A stretch of 64,000 bases of DNA from Spisula solida (taxonomy: Eukaryota > Mollusca > Bivalvia > Venerida > Mactridae): NCBI GenBank assembly GCA_947247005.1, contig OX365948.1:56733401-56797400 (forward strand), written 5' to 3'. Shown in pieces: positions 47,055 to 58,319 of this stretch. Position 1 is the stretch's first letter, and every line of letters begins with the position of its first letter. Position numbers and translations under genes: made by a program. The notes below the pieces were generated by a model that did no database searches, had not been told where the DNA came from, and was given only the letters and a program-made list of their open reading frames with translations.

Positions 47055-47945
47055 TAAAAAGACCGTAGCAAATCGGTCAGGTACGGCAGCATTTAACAGA
47101 AACAGTAGAACACGAAAGACAGAACAAATGACAGTGTACAAACGGCCAGCACCGCAAAGCTCCTGACGAATACTTAGATAGTGTATGATGACTTCGGCTT
47201 CCAAAATGAATTAAAATGTTTTCTATTATAATATAAATGTTTCCCTCAATATGATTTCATTCGTTTATTAATAGCAAAATCACATGCTTGTATAGAGGCC
47301 AACATGAAAGATTGAGAAAATAAATGTGAAGCCTCGTAAAATAAAGTATTTACTTACTTAAGTTAGGTTATAATCATTGAGCTTGCTGGCTTGTGTCTTG
47401 CAAAAGCAGTACTTACAGTGTATTTGGTATAGTTTGTAGTAAGATAAACGACGTGTATTGATGTATTACAAGTTTACAGGTTTATTTGCGACATATACGG
47501 CCACCGGCCCATGCACATTATAATACATATAAACAATATATACAATTATGTAGCAGTGAACAGGTGGAAAATGGTATAGAATGTACGAAATAATGAATAT
47601 AACATAGTTACGTATTTATAATTATGTATACATGTATACGCTTTTCTTGAAGCATGCTTATACCATACCATATTTTCTCCTAGGATTTTTTCCTAGTTTC
47701 GCATTTCAATTTTAGATCAGTAGCAAATTGTGTTAGCTACATTTGTATGATTATTAGCTCCAAAATCGTAAACGCAACAACAATAATGTTCAATTGTATA
47801 TTCTAATAAATAATCAATAAAGTCAGCTTGTCTCAATATTCGTCATTTTCGTGGGGGTACATTCCTGCAGAGCTAGCAATTTTGTTTGTATACTTTTTTG
47901 TTCGCTAGGCGCTCATTCCTCCCCAGTCCGATTCGTTATTGTCTT
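47055..47945 (+). mobile_element. Family A element, ~890 bp, both A1 ends present
   Basis: The left end has AGCAAATCGGTCAGGTACGG, CAGCATTTAACAGAAACAGT and GAACACGAAAGACAGAAC. The right end has TTCCTGCAGAGCTAGCAATT, then CCCCAGTCCGATTCGTTATT and GTC. The ends are inverted relative to each other, as expected for a TIR element. No transposase is present. Confidence 0.6.
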
Positions 47946-47947
47946 CC

Positions 47948-48310
47948 AATCGGAACGGTCCGTACGGCATTTTTACGGGATAAAATACCTCGGATGTATC
48001 AAGCGTATGAATCCAGCCGCTTTCTTTCTTAAATCCTACGCAGAAGAAAATGAGCCGAAGAAAATAGACCGTAACTTATCAGCAGCGGAAATATTAAAAG
48101 ATGTTTTATTGATTAAACAATACAATTTCGCTACACTCCTAGAGCATAACACGCAGCTACGCAGCGCTTCCTTGATGGGCGTGTATTCCATTGAAGCACT
48201 GTTTAAATCTGTCATGATGACGTCATGGCGAAAGACGTTGAAAAATGGCGACGTTCTATTTACACCCGAGAGATGATTCGTAGAGATTGTCCGAGGTGTC
48301 CCGATTGATT
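47948..48310. mobile_element. Putative element enclosing the 48-kb ORF
   Basis: The left margin AATCGGAACGGTCCGTACGG and the right margin TGTCCGAGGTGTCCCGATTG resemble the left half (AATCCGAACGATCTGTACCG) and right half (TTGTACGAGGTGTTCCGAAT) of the units at 61163-61300. CAATCGG and CCGATTG also make the margins short inverted repeats. No target duplication could be assigned. Confidence 0.4.
48007..48276 (+). CDS. Candidate 89-residue ORF, function unknown
   Basis: This is the longest ORF outside tandem repeats that looks coding. It is clearly richer in G+C than its surroundings and encodes a mixed, soluble-looking sequence (MNPAAFFLKSYAEENEPKK at the start; KDVLLIKQYNFATLLEHN in the middle; SWRKTLKNGDVLFTPER at the end). 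The frame stays open upstream to 47851, but that part is the family A terminus, so the first ATG after it was chosen. Short arms at 47948-47975 and 48277-48310 match the two halves of a 68-base unit at 61.2 kb that lacks the ORF. It may be a small gene, an exon, or part of a mobile element. I recognise no domain, and no promoter or splice sites were established. Confidence 0.35.
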   Translation: MNPAAFFLKSYAEENEPKKIDRNLSAAEILKDVLLIKQYNFATLLEHNTQLRSASLMGVYSIEALFKSVMMTSWRKTLKNGDVLFTPER

Positions 48311-48559
48311 GTCTTCTTGTTGACCACCATGTACAAATGTATGCACATACAGGGTTGTAACATTTATAAGTTATAAAAACACTTTTTTTACACCTTTCAT
48401 CGGTCAAATTGACACACGAAAGAAGGACTTTTTAGTTTTTCAGGTACGTTTTTCTAGTTTATTTTTTGTTTGTCCTTTTGACTTTTTGACAGCTAAACAT
48501 GTACCTTTCAGCGATAAAGTTCATTTCCTCGTTTAGTTGGGTGTTTGGCATTAAACACT

Positions 48560-48745
48560 TTAATGTAATTGTGGTATGTGATGCTTTTATGTTTTCTGTG
48601 ATCGGCTGATTAAGCTGGGTGCTGCTTCACTGTCCGATTTTCTATTATCATTTTGTACTTCTGAAACAGGTGTTCTTTTATTTTGTCTCTCGTGCTCTGC
48701 TTTTTCTGTTAAATGCTGCCTTCCCTGTCCGATTTCTGATTATCT
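48560..48745 (+). repeat. Two consecutive family A right ends
   Basis: The first has TTTTCTGTGATCGGCTGATT, AAGCTGGGTGCTGCTTCACT and GTCCGATTTTCTATTATCA. The second, 60 bases on, has CGTGCTCTGCTTTTTCTGTT, AAATGCTGCCTTCCCTGTCC and GATTTCTGATTATC. Two copies in the same orientation imply nested or sequential insertion. Confidence 0.68.
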
Positions 48746-50269
48746 GTTTGGAGTAGATAAATATTAATATTACTACGCAAACGGTCTATAACGTGGAATT
48801 ATTTGATTTCAACTTTCAACCAAATGCATATCCCTTCTTACGGTTACCAAACCGAGAACAGCTGGGCAATAAATAATAATTAAATCATATTATAATGCAA
48901 TTATGAATGATATATAACCGTTGCATTATTCGCATCATATAAAACCAGTTAAGCGCTCAATATCTCACTTAAATGAATTGTACATAGTATTCAAGTGAAA
49001 TTTGTAGCAATAGTTACAGTTTCTGTCGAACGTATACATGGCGTGATATTACCATTATTTTTATTATTATCATTTATGTAATCCGTTTGTCTTCGAAAAC
49101 TGTCTGACCAGTCCAAACGGCTATTACTCCACTAGCCGATGTTATATGTTACTACTACGCCAGTCTAGCCTAACCAGTTGGGACATCTCAGTGAAAACAA
49201 ACACACAAACTCTCTCTCTCCCTCTCATCCTCCCCCCCCCCCCTCTCTCTCTCTTTCTTACAACGAGACCATGCCACGCATCTATAACATCAGACAATGT
49301 TTACTAATGCATTTGTAATGTGCTTGGAATCAGTCACGTTCATTTGTTCACCTCACATACCTGACTTGACAACGCATGTCAGTAAATCATCCCAAGCTTT
49401 CAAAAATGGTAAGTAATCGATTAATTTCATGTTTCAAATTCCACAACGATATCTGCCAGTGAGTTCAATTCTTTATATATATCAAATGTTATTATTCACT
49501 TATTATGCGTAATCGCTTGACGTAAACAGTTCAGTCAGATCTCTCTGCATGTGTCTAAACGTCCCAGGCGGGTAATTACATATCATATTGCATTCGTCTT
49601 TTCGTCTACTGTCTATACAAACTCATAATTTCCATAACACAATTTCACAATTAAGATGACAAATGCGTTATCAATGTAACAAAGCCCTTAAATAACAAAT
49701 TAAGCCCAAGTATTCCACGGATTCGTATTACATACTCTGTAATAATACCGTTATTTCTAAAGCGTTTTCAGATCGTTAATCACTATGTAACACAACATCA
49801 ATAATATTGTCATGTCTTTTATATAACCATCACTTCGCTACTTTTGCTCATTTATGTAGCATCATACTTTGCGGTTGGCATTATTATTCGAAGGTTCGTT
49901 CTCTTGTCCAAAATATTCACCGGTACACAAAGAACGGTTATCTGGAATCTGTTTAGCACGTGACGACGCATTTTTGTCTGAAACTAATGAGATAACCGTT
50001 TAAATTAATCGAATCAACTAAATATACATCCGATAGAAAATGTTGAATGTCTAAAGTATACACAATGCTTGTAAATTACTCTTTTCGTGTCAAATAGACA
50101 ATGTATTAGTATAGTTCTATATGAAATCCTTAAAAGGGAAGATTATTGTTATGACAGGGAAAGACAGTGGCTCCATACAATCACGCATGCTAGTAAGCTA
50201 ACAGAAAAAGAACAGATGCTAGGAAAAGCTTTTTCTGAAAGGTTAGCATGGAACATATTATTGGTGGCA
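48746..50269. other. No gene; polypyrimidine tract at 49207-49258
   Basis: The only structure noted is an almost pure C/T run of about 50 bases (CTCTCTCTCTCC, a long C run, then CTCTCTCTCTTTC). The rest is AT-rich and shows nothing recognisable. Confidence 0.5.
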
Positions 50270-50951
50270 AAAACATAATAGAAAGTTGGACAGGGACGGA
50301 AGCACACAACTTAACCAGCCAAGCACAGAAAACATAAAAAATCCCATAGGACAATTACACGACACAAAGTCCAACTTATAACCGAACGAGAAAATGAACT
50401 GCCCAAGTCCCAGCTGTCAAAAAGCTTAATGACCTAGTTTCAGCAACAAAAAGACTGAATGTCCCAGCTGAATGAACTAGATTCAACAGTAAAAGGTTGA
50501 AATACCTAGTTCCAGCTGTCTGAAATCCTTAAATGTTAAAGAATAACAGTAATAAAATAGCTGAATTACCTAGTTCGCGGGTATGCCTTGCATGACAAGG
50601 GTATAAGACAAACTGGCTATGTACAACAAAGGAGGAGGCTAAATCAATCTCACAGTCATGTAGGTACTAAACAATGAGAACTGAAGCTTAATTCTTTTCT
50701 ACTCCCCTAGTTCGGCATTTCAACATAAAATACTAGAAAATAATGCTAGATCTGATTTTAAGTTCCAAAAACTGTTAACAATAATAATAACTTAAATAAA
50801 TACTCAAAAGGCATTAAACCAAATGATTAGTAATTTTCACCACTTTCATGCAGAGCAAGCAATTTGTATACTGTTCGTTTTATGCCTTTCTTACTATGCT
50901 GTTTCTAGTGAGTGGTTTCTGTCCGGTCAGGTTTTTTATTGTCGTTTTTAT
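50270..50951 (+). mobile_element. Family A element, ~680 bp, the most complete copy
   Basis: The left end has AAAGTTGGACAGGGACGGAA, CTTAACCAGCCAAGCACAGA and ATTACACGACACAAAGTCCA. The interior has three to five ~30-base units with GACCTAGTTTCAGC and CAGCTGTC. The right part has CACTTTCATGCAGAGCAAGC, then GTGGTTTCTGTCCGGTCAGG and TTATTGTCG, the inverse of the left end. It defines the family layout: TIR, CA-rich arm, repeats, spacer, GCTAGCAA arm, TIR. No coding capacity. Confidence 0.7.
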
Positions 50952-52040
50952 GTTTATCATAAAAAAATCAAATAAAAAATGTACAGGTATAGCGATTGAC
51001 TAATACTACCTATCATTAAACTCACTGCAGGTGTAAATTTCGTCGTAGGTATTTGTGTTGGCCAGTCAGTTGATAGAGGTCGCAGGTTAGAGCTGACGTG
51101 TTTGGTATGTGTACGTGCGTCTTTGAAACGAACGAAGAGAACTTTGAAAACTCAGTGTGTGTCAAGATAAAATACATTGATTTCGCTTGACTGTGGAGCA
51201 AATAGCAAAGGCTAAATATTAAGAAATAGCTCAAACACATGCCACGTTGGGATAACATGTGTTTGGTGTTTGTTAAAGCGGTAAACATGTGGAGATTTAC
51301 GTCCTTGTGTCAAAGCACCAAACATTTCAAAACAAAGTGTAAAACATTAATGCTCAATAAATTGCAGTTAATTTGACAGTGTCATTTTGGAATGATTATG
51401 CTATTCTATTAAAGATTGAATGTTATGAATAGACACATCTAGTACAGTAACTGGAAACTTGTAATAGTTTCTTCTCAACACCCTGAATTCTTTATTTGAG
51501 GTTTTGCGACGAGTTTGCAGCAATGTGAGGGAGTGCAATACGGCTCTAAGTCAGTAAGGGTGCACGTGCGAATAGATACGTTTAAAATGGTGATACCTAA
51601 TCTGGGTACCAACCTTTTGTAAATAATTCATGGTTTTATAAGATTTATATTTCCAATGGTGTAATTATTATCATTATTGCCATCAACGTATCGTTTGCTT
51701 AGAAAAATATTATTCCCTATCTGAATCTAAATCAACATGTACTGCAGCAGTCTAATCCAATCAGAAATTGTCATTTGCAGCATTGGTCAATAAATGATAT
51801 TCTTGCGCATTACAAAAATGCCTGATAGAACCATTTTCAATTACAGTACTGTGTATTCTGGTTTTTGATTGGTAAATAACAGTCACGTGACGTAGGGAAA
51901 GGCAACAAATCGGTATGCGAATGAAGTTGATATAACTAAGCTAATAAAATTTACACATCGCATAAAAAATAATTATGTCACTAAATTAAATATAAAGCTA
52001 AGCTTTCTGCTTTATATTAAAAAATATAATGCAGAGCAGG
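50952..52040. other. No gene or repeat recognised
   Basis: AT-rich sequence. The minus-strand 88-codon ORF at 51022-51288 has no recognised features. Confidence 0.4.
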
Positions 52041-53137
52041 GCTGGTATTCACAAAGTATCTTAAGGTAATAATAATATAATAATAATAATAAAGACTTTA
52101 TTTTACGAGGAAACTCATTTGACAATTAAATTAAATGGCAATCTGCCATGCGATCCTCAACAATAAACAGTTGAACAAGAACACTAGTACATAAAATGAA
52201 AAAAGCATAATGGCTCATTGGCCCATATGACGTCCACAATATCTTAATTTTATATATAATTGGGGAATTTCATAAAAGAGTTTCAGTGAAAGTATGTGCG
52301 AAACCGATATGTATGGAATCTACAATAAAGATATAAATCAAAATGCTAATCAATTAAATTGATAATTAATCACTATAAAGCTTAATTAGATATAGGTACA
52401 TCACAAGAGCCAGCATATCATATAACAACATGTAAATTAAAACAATGACATTTTTAAAAGCATGATACGGAATTGAAACATAAAACACACTACATGCCAT
52501 TCTGCACACACATATATATATGGCTATACATGTATATTGAAGTAATGATTATGATTAGCCAGTCATTAGATATTTAAGAAGCAGAAACATGGGGTGTTTC
52601 AAAATAAGACGGCTTCACCCAGCGTAGATATAAAGTTTTAAACTGTTGAATAGAAGAAGAATTTTTGATATTATGAGGAATAGAATTCCATATTTGGGTA
52701 CCAGAGAAAGCAAAAGTGTGGCGAAATAACTCGGAATTGGGATTAGGACTATATAATTGGTATGTAGAAGATCAGCGTAACAGTCGTGAATGAATATCTG
52801 CAGTAAATTTAAATGCAGATTTAAGATAGTCTGGTGCAACACCTCTGAGAGTTTTGTACATTTGAATAGCTTTCTGATAAATAACGCGTTCATGAAATGT
52901 CATCCATGTATAAGGTGAAACTTAGAATTTTCTTAAAATCTTAAAATTTCCTTAAGTGTATCAGCTAAACAGGAAAATCAAGATTATCAATTTTTTACAT
53001 AGTTTAGAAGCATTACGTAAAGAGCTACAATAATCACAAAGAAATGGGTTATTCTTCGTTTCTTTGGAAATGTGTACAGCAATTGTTTTTAAATTAAGTT
53101 GAAATATTTAAGTTTTTGATAGTTTGTGAATACCAGC
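52041..53137. mobile_element. MITE of the GCTGGTATTCAC group split by a LINE insertion
   Basis: The left arm at 52041-52066 (GCTGGTATTCACAAAGTATC) and the right arm at 52911-53137, ending TTTGTGAATACCAGC, are the two parts of one MITE of about 250 bases. The interior right arm (TCAGCTAAACAGGAAAATCA) matches the intact copy at 20.9 kb in reverse orientation. Confidence 0.82.
52067..52910 (-). mobile_element. 5'-truncated non-LTR retrotransposon (LINE), 844 bp
   Basis: The segment is flanked by TAAGG(T) at 52062-52067 and 52911-52916, a target duplication inside the MITE. On the minus strand the 5' part (about 52620-52900) reads KAIQMYKTLRGVAPDYL and then, past an in-frame stop, FAFSGTQIWNSIPHNIK. 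A YK.L.G.AP.YL block followed by a WNSIP block is typical of the C-terminal tail of LINE ORF2 proteins (L2/CR1/jockey-like groups). A 3' UTR of about 550 bases ends in ATAAAGTC plus ATT triplets. The 92-codon ORF at 52615-52893 is an out-of-frame shadow. The copy is dead. Confidence 0.72.
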
Positions 53138-53849
53138 CCACATGTATATCGATAGTACCACTTTAGTATGCCGAAACTACAAGTTTGATGTTTGGGATTT
53201 TTATATCATCAGGGAGGTTGCGTGACAAGTACCTGTCCGTGTAGCTAACCGTACAGGTTGTAATTTAAATGTGCTTGCAAAACAAAACATGTGCGTGTAA
53301 AGTCGCATGATTTCTTCATGAATCGATAATAAGAGTTTATATAAACTCGATGAGTCTACGGGCATATGTTTTCCGTGCATATACGCATACCTGTGTGACA
53401 AAGTACAACTTTTATTTTTGTCTGTCACATGTGTGTTACTTGAAGAAACTACACATAACAGGATGAGGGAATACACAAAATTATTATTCTCGTAGACAGA
53501 CATGTTGCACTTTCATTTTTGCAACCCCCTGTTATTATACGAGGCGAATCAAATCAGGAGACCTTAAAATGTTTGTGACAGACAAAACACCGAATCTACA
53601 GCACAAGTTTTATTATTATCGTAGCTATAGAAATGTGCAAATTCGTCTCTTTTGAAACGCCATTTGACCTGCTAAATGTGCGTTGTTTTGCCGAAGCTGT
53701 GCCAAATATGTGAAGCAGAATATGAAGAAAATTTTGGTATTTATGTGACTAAATAAGTAACATAAACTGAAAAAAGCCACATAAAACCAGACATTCTTAA
53801 CGATGAAGTTTATGGGACTTAATTAGCCACATAAAGTGAATTTTTGAGG

Positions 53850-53925
53850 GCGGACTGTCGGAATGACGGACAGAGGGCAAACCTATAGTCCCCTCCGGTC
53901 AGAAACCGGTAGGGGACTAATAATC
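53850..53925. repeat. Dispersed-repeat end with CCCCTCCGG...CCGGTAGGGG hairpin
   Basis: GGAATGACGGACAGAGGGCA is followed by TATAGTCCCCTCCGGTCAGA and AACCGGTAGGGGACT. The hairpin is the reverse of the one at 18309-18346. The GACGGACAG motif resembles 1-225. Confidence 0.6.
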
Positions 53926-54262
53926 ATTGTATCACTTGATTCAGTGGTAAGTGTACAGTCAGGTATATTTGCAAGAACACAACAATGTCAAACAAGTATC
54001 ATAACCATGTGTCATTTCGAAGTCATGCGGAATGATCAAACTTGTAGGTGGTGAATTTATATAATGATTTATCATATGTTTGACGTCGCGGCAGCGTAAT
54101 AAAGCCATTATTTATTTTTGATAATACACTAGTGTAATAAAGCTTTGACGTGACGTCACTCAAAGTATAGGCGATGTCGTCAAAGTTGCGCGTTTATTAT
54201 AGTGAAAATAAGTAGTTATTTTATGTTTCGGCCAGAAATGTCTAACATATGATAAAAAGAAC

Positions 54263-54400
54263 ATTATATTCGTGACTTTCCACATTGGATTTATATAACT
54301 CGTTGAATAAAATCGATAAAATGCTCGGCGGAGCCTCGCATTTTATTATTTTATTCAACTCGTTTAATAAATTCAATATGGAAAGACACTCGTGTAATAT
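54263..54400. mobile_element. Foldback MITE, ~138 bp, loop TCGGCGGAGCCTC
   Basis: The left arm (ATTCGTGACTTTCCACATTG, AACTCGTTGAATAAAAT, AAAATGC) pairs with the right arm (GCATTTTATTATTTTATTC, AACTCGTTTAATAAATTC, AATATGGAAAGACACTCGTG). The layout is like the 30.3-kb and 56.1-kb hairpins. Confidence 0.7.
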
Positions 54401-54544
54401 CCTCTATATATAACTCATTACTAGTAAGATAAATAACATTTAGATTACAAAGTATAAAATAAAACATATGTGCATGTGTTAATGAATTTCTGTCCAATTT
54501 CCATTGTATCCATATGCAATATAACTGTATAACTATAGTCATTT

Positions 54545-54662
54545 TGATCCGTTCACATTCATGCATAGCTAGCAATTTGTACGTAGTTTCTTTTTGTTCC
54601 GTTCATTCTCTGCTGTTTCTGTCGAGTTCTGCCTTTCCTGTCCTATTTGTTATTATCTTTTT
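54545..54662 (+). repeat. Family A solo right end (A1 type)
   Basis: CATTCATGCATAGCTAGCAA, CTCTGCTGTTTCTGTCGAG and TTCTGCCTTTCCTGTCCTAT then TTGTTATTATC. The 68-codon ORF at 54514-54720 is a reading of this end. Confidence 0.65.
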
Positions 54663-55632
54663 TCTTAAAGCAAAATTAATAATGGATGGCACTGGTAGTT
54701 TAACTTTCTTCTTCGTTTAACCCATTCAATAGATGGAAAATCCCTTTCCTATCCCCTTGCCAATATTGCTCCCTGTTGACTCATTAATTTTGTCTCATGC
54801 CTGCATTTTTATGTAAATTGGAACTCGTGTCAAATAGATAAAAAGCATTTTTTGTTGAAAAGGAAAACACGTCATAGTGAGCGTATTGAATGCGTAGGGA
54901 ACAATGGTACTTTATGAATGTTTCATCTTCTTTATGACTTAAGGTCATTACAAAAGTCAAAGCTGTGAAAAATTTATGTAAAAAGTTACAAACAAATACG
55001 ATCCATATGACATTGTTAACCTGTAAATGTTCCTATCCGCCACAGGTTATTCTTTTTTGGACAATATAACTTTTCGTGATTGGCCCCGTAAATCAACAAG
55101 GGAAATGTTATTGATATGTTTTATATTTGTTTAACAAAAGAGGTGAATCTTTATTTATATTAATATTTGATGTTTTAAACGTTACATAGTAATAACAGTT
55201 TGACACATACGTACGTTCGGGTTTAATAATCTTTCTATAAGGAACAAAGCTTAGCAGAACTCGAGGTGATTTAATGTTATATACGTCACACAAGTATACA
55301 GGGCCAATTAAATACTGATATTAAGACACACATCATGGCTATAATTTAATGTATATCGTTGTTCTTATTTGTCACAATACGTGTTAAATCAAGGGCCGTA
55401 ACTTTAACAAATGAAAACATTCAAACATACGATGTGCAACACAACATGATGTTTGCATGTTCCTAATAATTCAAAGAAATGTAAATATGGTTTGTTTTTA
55501 TTGCAAATTTCGAAGCTGTAGACATTCATCAACTCCGTAATTTTAAGACATACAATCGGAAATAAAGCAAAGAAGAAGGAGAAGTATTGAACCTGTTATG
55601 CGAAAAGAAATTAATACCCAACTAATGTTGCC
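54663..55632. other. No gene recognised; possible decayed LINE start near its right edge
   Basis: AT-rich sequence. From about 55590 the sequence may already be LINE ORF2 (see the next entry), but frameshifts prevent a firm limit. Confidence 0.35.
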
Positions 55633-55815
55633 ATAAGATGGATTCCAGATTGAATGCGGAATAAAGAAAGACCTAAAGAAACCCGGACGATGGTGGTGAA
55701 CGGAGAGTCGAAAGATATGGGAAAAGCATGTAAGAAAGCCACGGACAGAACAAAATTGAGAAAGCTCGATATCAGCCTTATATGTCGAAGTACACGAAGA
55801 GGAATAAGTAAGTAA
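55633..55815 (+). pseudogene. RTE-like LINE ORF2 C-terminal relic
   Basis: One plus-strand frame of 61 codons reads IRWIPD, an in-frame stop, then NKERPKETRTMVVNGESKDM, GKACKKATDRTKLRKLDI and SLICRSTRRGISK before TAA. The pattern RW.P, RPK.T, a KDMG..W/C block and DRTKWR-like residues ending in SLICR is the known C-terminal tail of RTE/BovB-type reverse transcriptase ORFs, seen from general family knowledge. The following TAAGTAAGTAAATAAG run resembles the short-repeat 3' tail of such elements. The 117-codon minus-strand ORF at 55543-55896 is its antisense shadow. Confidence 0.65.
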
Positions 55816-56108
55816 ATAAGTATTCTTATTTGCTTTCAATGGATTATGGAGATTTTTCAGTGAAAATAACAGTAAAAATAACAGTGAAATTACCACTTTG
55901 TTATTTTCACTGTTTTTAAGCTGGTTCCAGTATCATGCAGATAAAGAAACGTAACGTCAACGGCGCTGGGCTTTAAAATATGAGTTACGTCATAATTCTC
56001 ACGTCGTGACGTTCCAATTGCGACGTGATTTTTTCCAATTAAGCCAATTACGGCACATTCAAAGAGAAATTGAGGCATATAATAAACAGAAAATTTGTTG
56101 ATTTTTGG

Positions 56109-56217
56109 TGTAAGATCAATTTTATTTCACTCGTGATCACAGAAAATTAAATTTACACTCGTGGCTACGCCACTCGTGAAAATATTGATTTTCTGTGATC
56201 ACTCTATATTCTTACAC
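56109..56217. mobile_element. Foldback MITE, ~109 bp, loop CTACG
   Basis: GTGTAAGATCAATTTTATTT, CACTCGTGATCACAGAAAAT and ACACTCGTGG pair with CCACTCGTGAAAATATTG, ATTTTCTGTGATCAC and TATTCTTACAC. It abuts the MITE at 56222. Confidence 0.75.
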
Positions 56218-56221
56218 TACG

Positions 56222-56459
56222 GACTGGTATTCAAAAAACATCTTAGTTGGGAAATAAGCATTTTTTTCTGAAATCTTAAACTGTTTTAGTATATCAGCTA
56301 TTAACAAGAAAGTTTACCTTAGTTTTCAAGCACTTTTTAACGACCTACAGTAACCATTAAGAAAACATAGTTAATTCTTCAATTACAGAGAAATACGTGT
56401 AGTGCAGTTTTTAATCAAAAAATGGTTTTTACTATAGGATGCCTTGAGAGTACCAACAC
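56222..56459. mobile_element. MITE, ~238 bp, diverged copy of the GCTGGTATTCAC group
   Basis: The left end GGACTGGTATTCAAAAAACA and the right end ATGCCTTGAGAGTACCAAC are imperfect inverses. Interior AGTATATCAGCTATTAACAAG corresponds to the other copies. Confidence 0.65.
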
Positions 56460-58319
56460 GCGACAATTGTTTTGACAAACTATTTGAGCAGTGGGCGACG
56501 ATTTAACATTCCAAACCATTTGCGCATTTGGCGACCATTAAACATTCTCAGTTTAAATTCACCGTACACAGACATCTTCAAATCTTCTCCAAGCACGGTG
56601 TTATCACGTGCAGAATATTTGTAAACAAAGAAATGATCATAGAGGTACAGACGATGTTATTTGATACATGTATTCACTGATAAATTATGAAGGTAACAAT
56701 GAATAAAAACTGAAAACATTTTATAAAACAAAAGCTTATCATTTATGGTTATAAATAACAAAATTTCAAAACAAAAACAATACAATTAGGACAAAACATT
56801 AATCGCAAACACCCCGAATATTACTGATAAAAAGGGATCTTGTGTTAAAAAAGGGATCTTATGTTAGCTACATCATGCCGCAAGAATGTAGAAATGTAAC
56901 AGTCAGATGGCTACAGTTGATAATCATTGAAATAATACATGTATCTCAAAAAGACAAGAACACATCAAATGTTTTACACGTAATCAGTACATCAATGCTT
57001 AACACACAATAGATAACAATCTGCCACTTTCTCTCACAATTGTTGTAACAAGTTTAACTTACCATTCACACAAAGGCAGCCATTTTTCCACCGTCTCCAT
57101 CAACAATGGGTGCATCGACATGTTTAGACGCGTTTATGTTATAATTGGGACCAAACGGTCATTTAAAAAGTCACCGTTAGGACGAGCAATCTTATTGTTT
57201 GTATGATTTAAGATGATCTGATATCTGACCGACTCGTTCAAACGTATCGCTATTGACAATGACTTGGAGACGGTCGTCTGCCGAATGAATGACGTCATGC
57301 AATCCCCTGGCGCGTTCTGCAAAAATTAAATTTGTCATCGAAACTGTTCAATATATCTGTAAGGTAATCTAGTATTGTATTACACTAACTGGGAACTCAC
57401 TTTGTTTTATATTTACGAGCTTGACACTTAGACTTCGGATGTAACGTATAGCGTAGTTTTCACTAAAGACGTATTTATATTAAGGTTTATAACAATGTGT
57501 CTATTTTCTGTATTCATGTATATGTAATTACGACTGCATTTCAATTAAGGGTTGCCCGCAAGACTGTAGTTACTGTTTGTTATTTCACTGCAGTCACTGG
57601 AGACTTTCGTTCGATCATCCTGAATCTGCCAAAAGTCTTAGACGACTGGAGAACATTTTTGTTCGTCAAACTTAATGGTTTCTGTTTGACCTTTTGTTCA
57701 ATATTTGTGTTGCATTTTTATTACAGCTTTTCTTGATAAGTTTTTTTATTGTTAATAAATTGTCTAGCTTCCACTTGAGCTCGATGTTTCATTCGATGTT
57801 ACGTTTGTTTTTATTTGAGGATGGCATATAGATGAACTACAAGTCCCTGACATACAAACACATTATATTGTACGACATTTAATGACTATGTGCACATTTT
57901 AATAATGATAAAGATAAAACGTTGCAAATGTTATCATTTGAACAATGCTTTATACTCTAAATACTGCAATGCACAGACAATTCAAAGCCAAACAGAAGCG
58001 GCATTCATCCGTATCCACCAAAAAGTATACTGCAAGCAAGCATATAATTATACTGATCCCCACACACGGTATGGCTTTTGAACTTAGCTTATTAATATAA
58101 AGGGATGTACTGTTGACAGTAGTAATGTAAAACACTTTCTCGCGCTGATCGCACAATACAAAAACATTCAGTTATATAAACAATAACATACATCATTTGA
58201 GACATTACAAATTGTTACACACTTATGTTACGCTTATACAAAGCGTTTGCATTTAAACAAATAGGTTGATGAAAAGTGTCGGATTTTCTCTGAACGTATT
58301 GATCATATTAATTGTCGTG
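56460..58319. other. No gene or repeat recognised
   Basis: AT-rich sequence; ORFs of 60-79 codons without recognisable features. A short duplication of AAAAAGGGATCTT occurs near 56830-56860. Confidence 0.4.

Noticed and set aside
47465..47600. Possible LINE 3' end (TTTATTTGCGACATATACGG with GGCCCATG)
   Set aside because: Vaguely like the 3' region of the LINE at 52.1 kb, but no tail, target duplication or coding remnant could be seen.
49207..49258. C/T tract as a regulatory polypyrimidine element
   Set aside because: No neighbouring exon or promoter; a simple-sequence run is sufficient explanation.
52615..52893. 92-codon minus-strand ORF as a membrane protein
   Set aside because: It is out of frame with the LINE ORF2 relic that explains the sequence; the hydrophobic look is a by-product.
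55543..55896. 117-codon minus-strand ORF, partly hydrophobic
   Set aside because: It is antisense to an RTE-like LINE tail readable on the plus strand.
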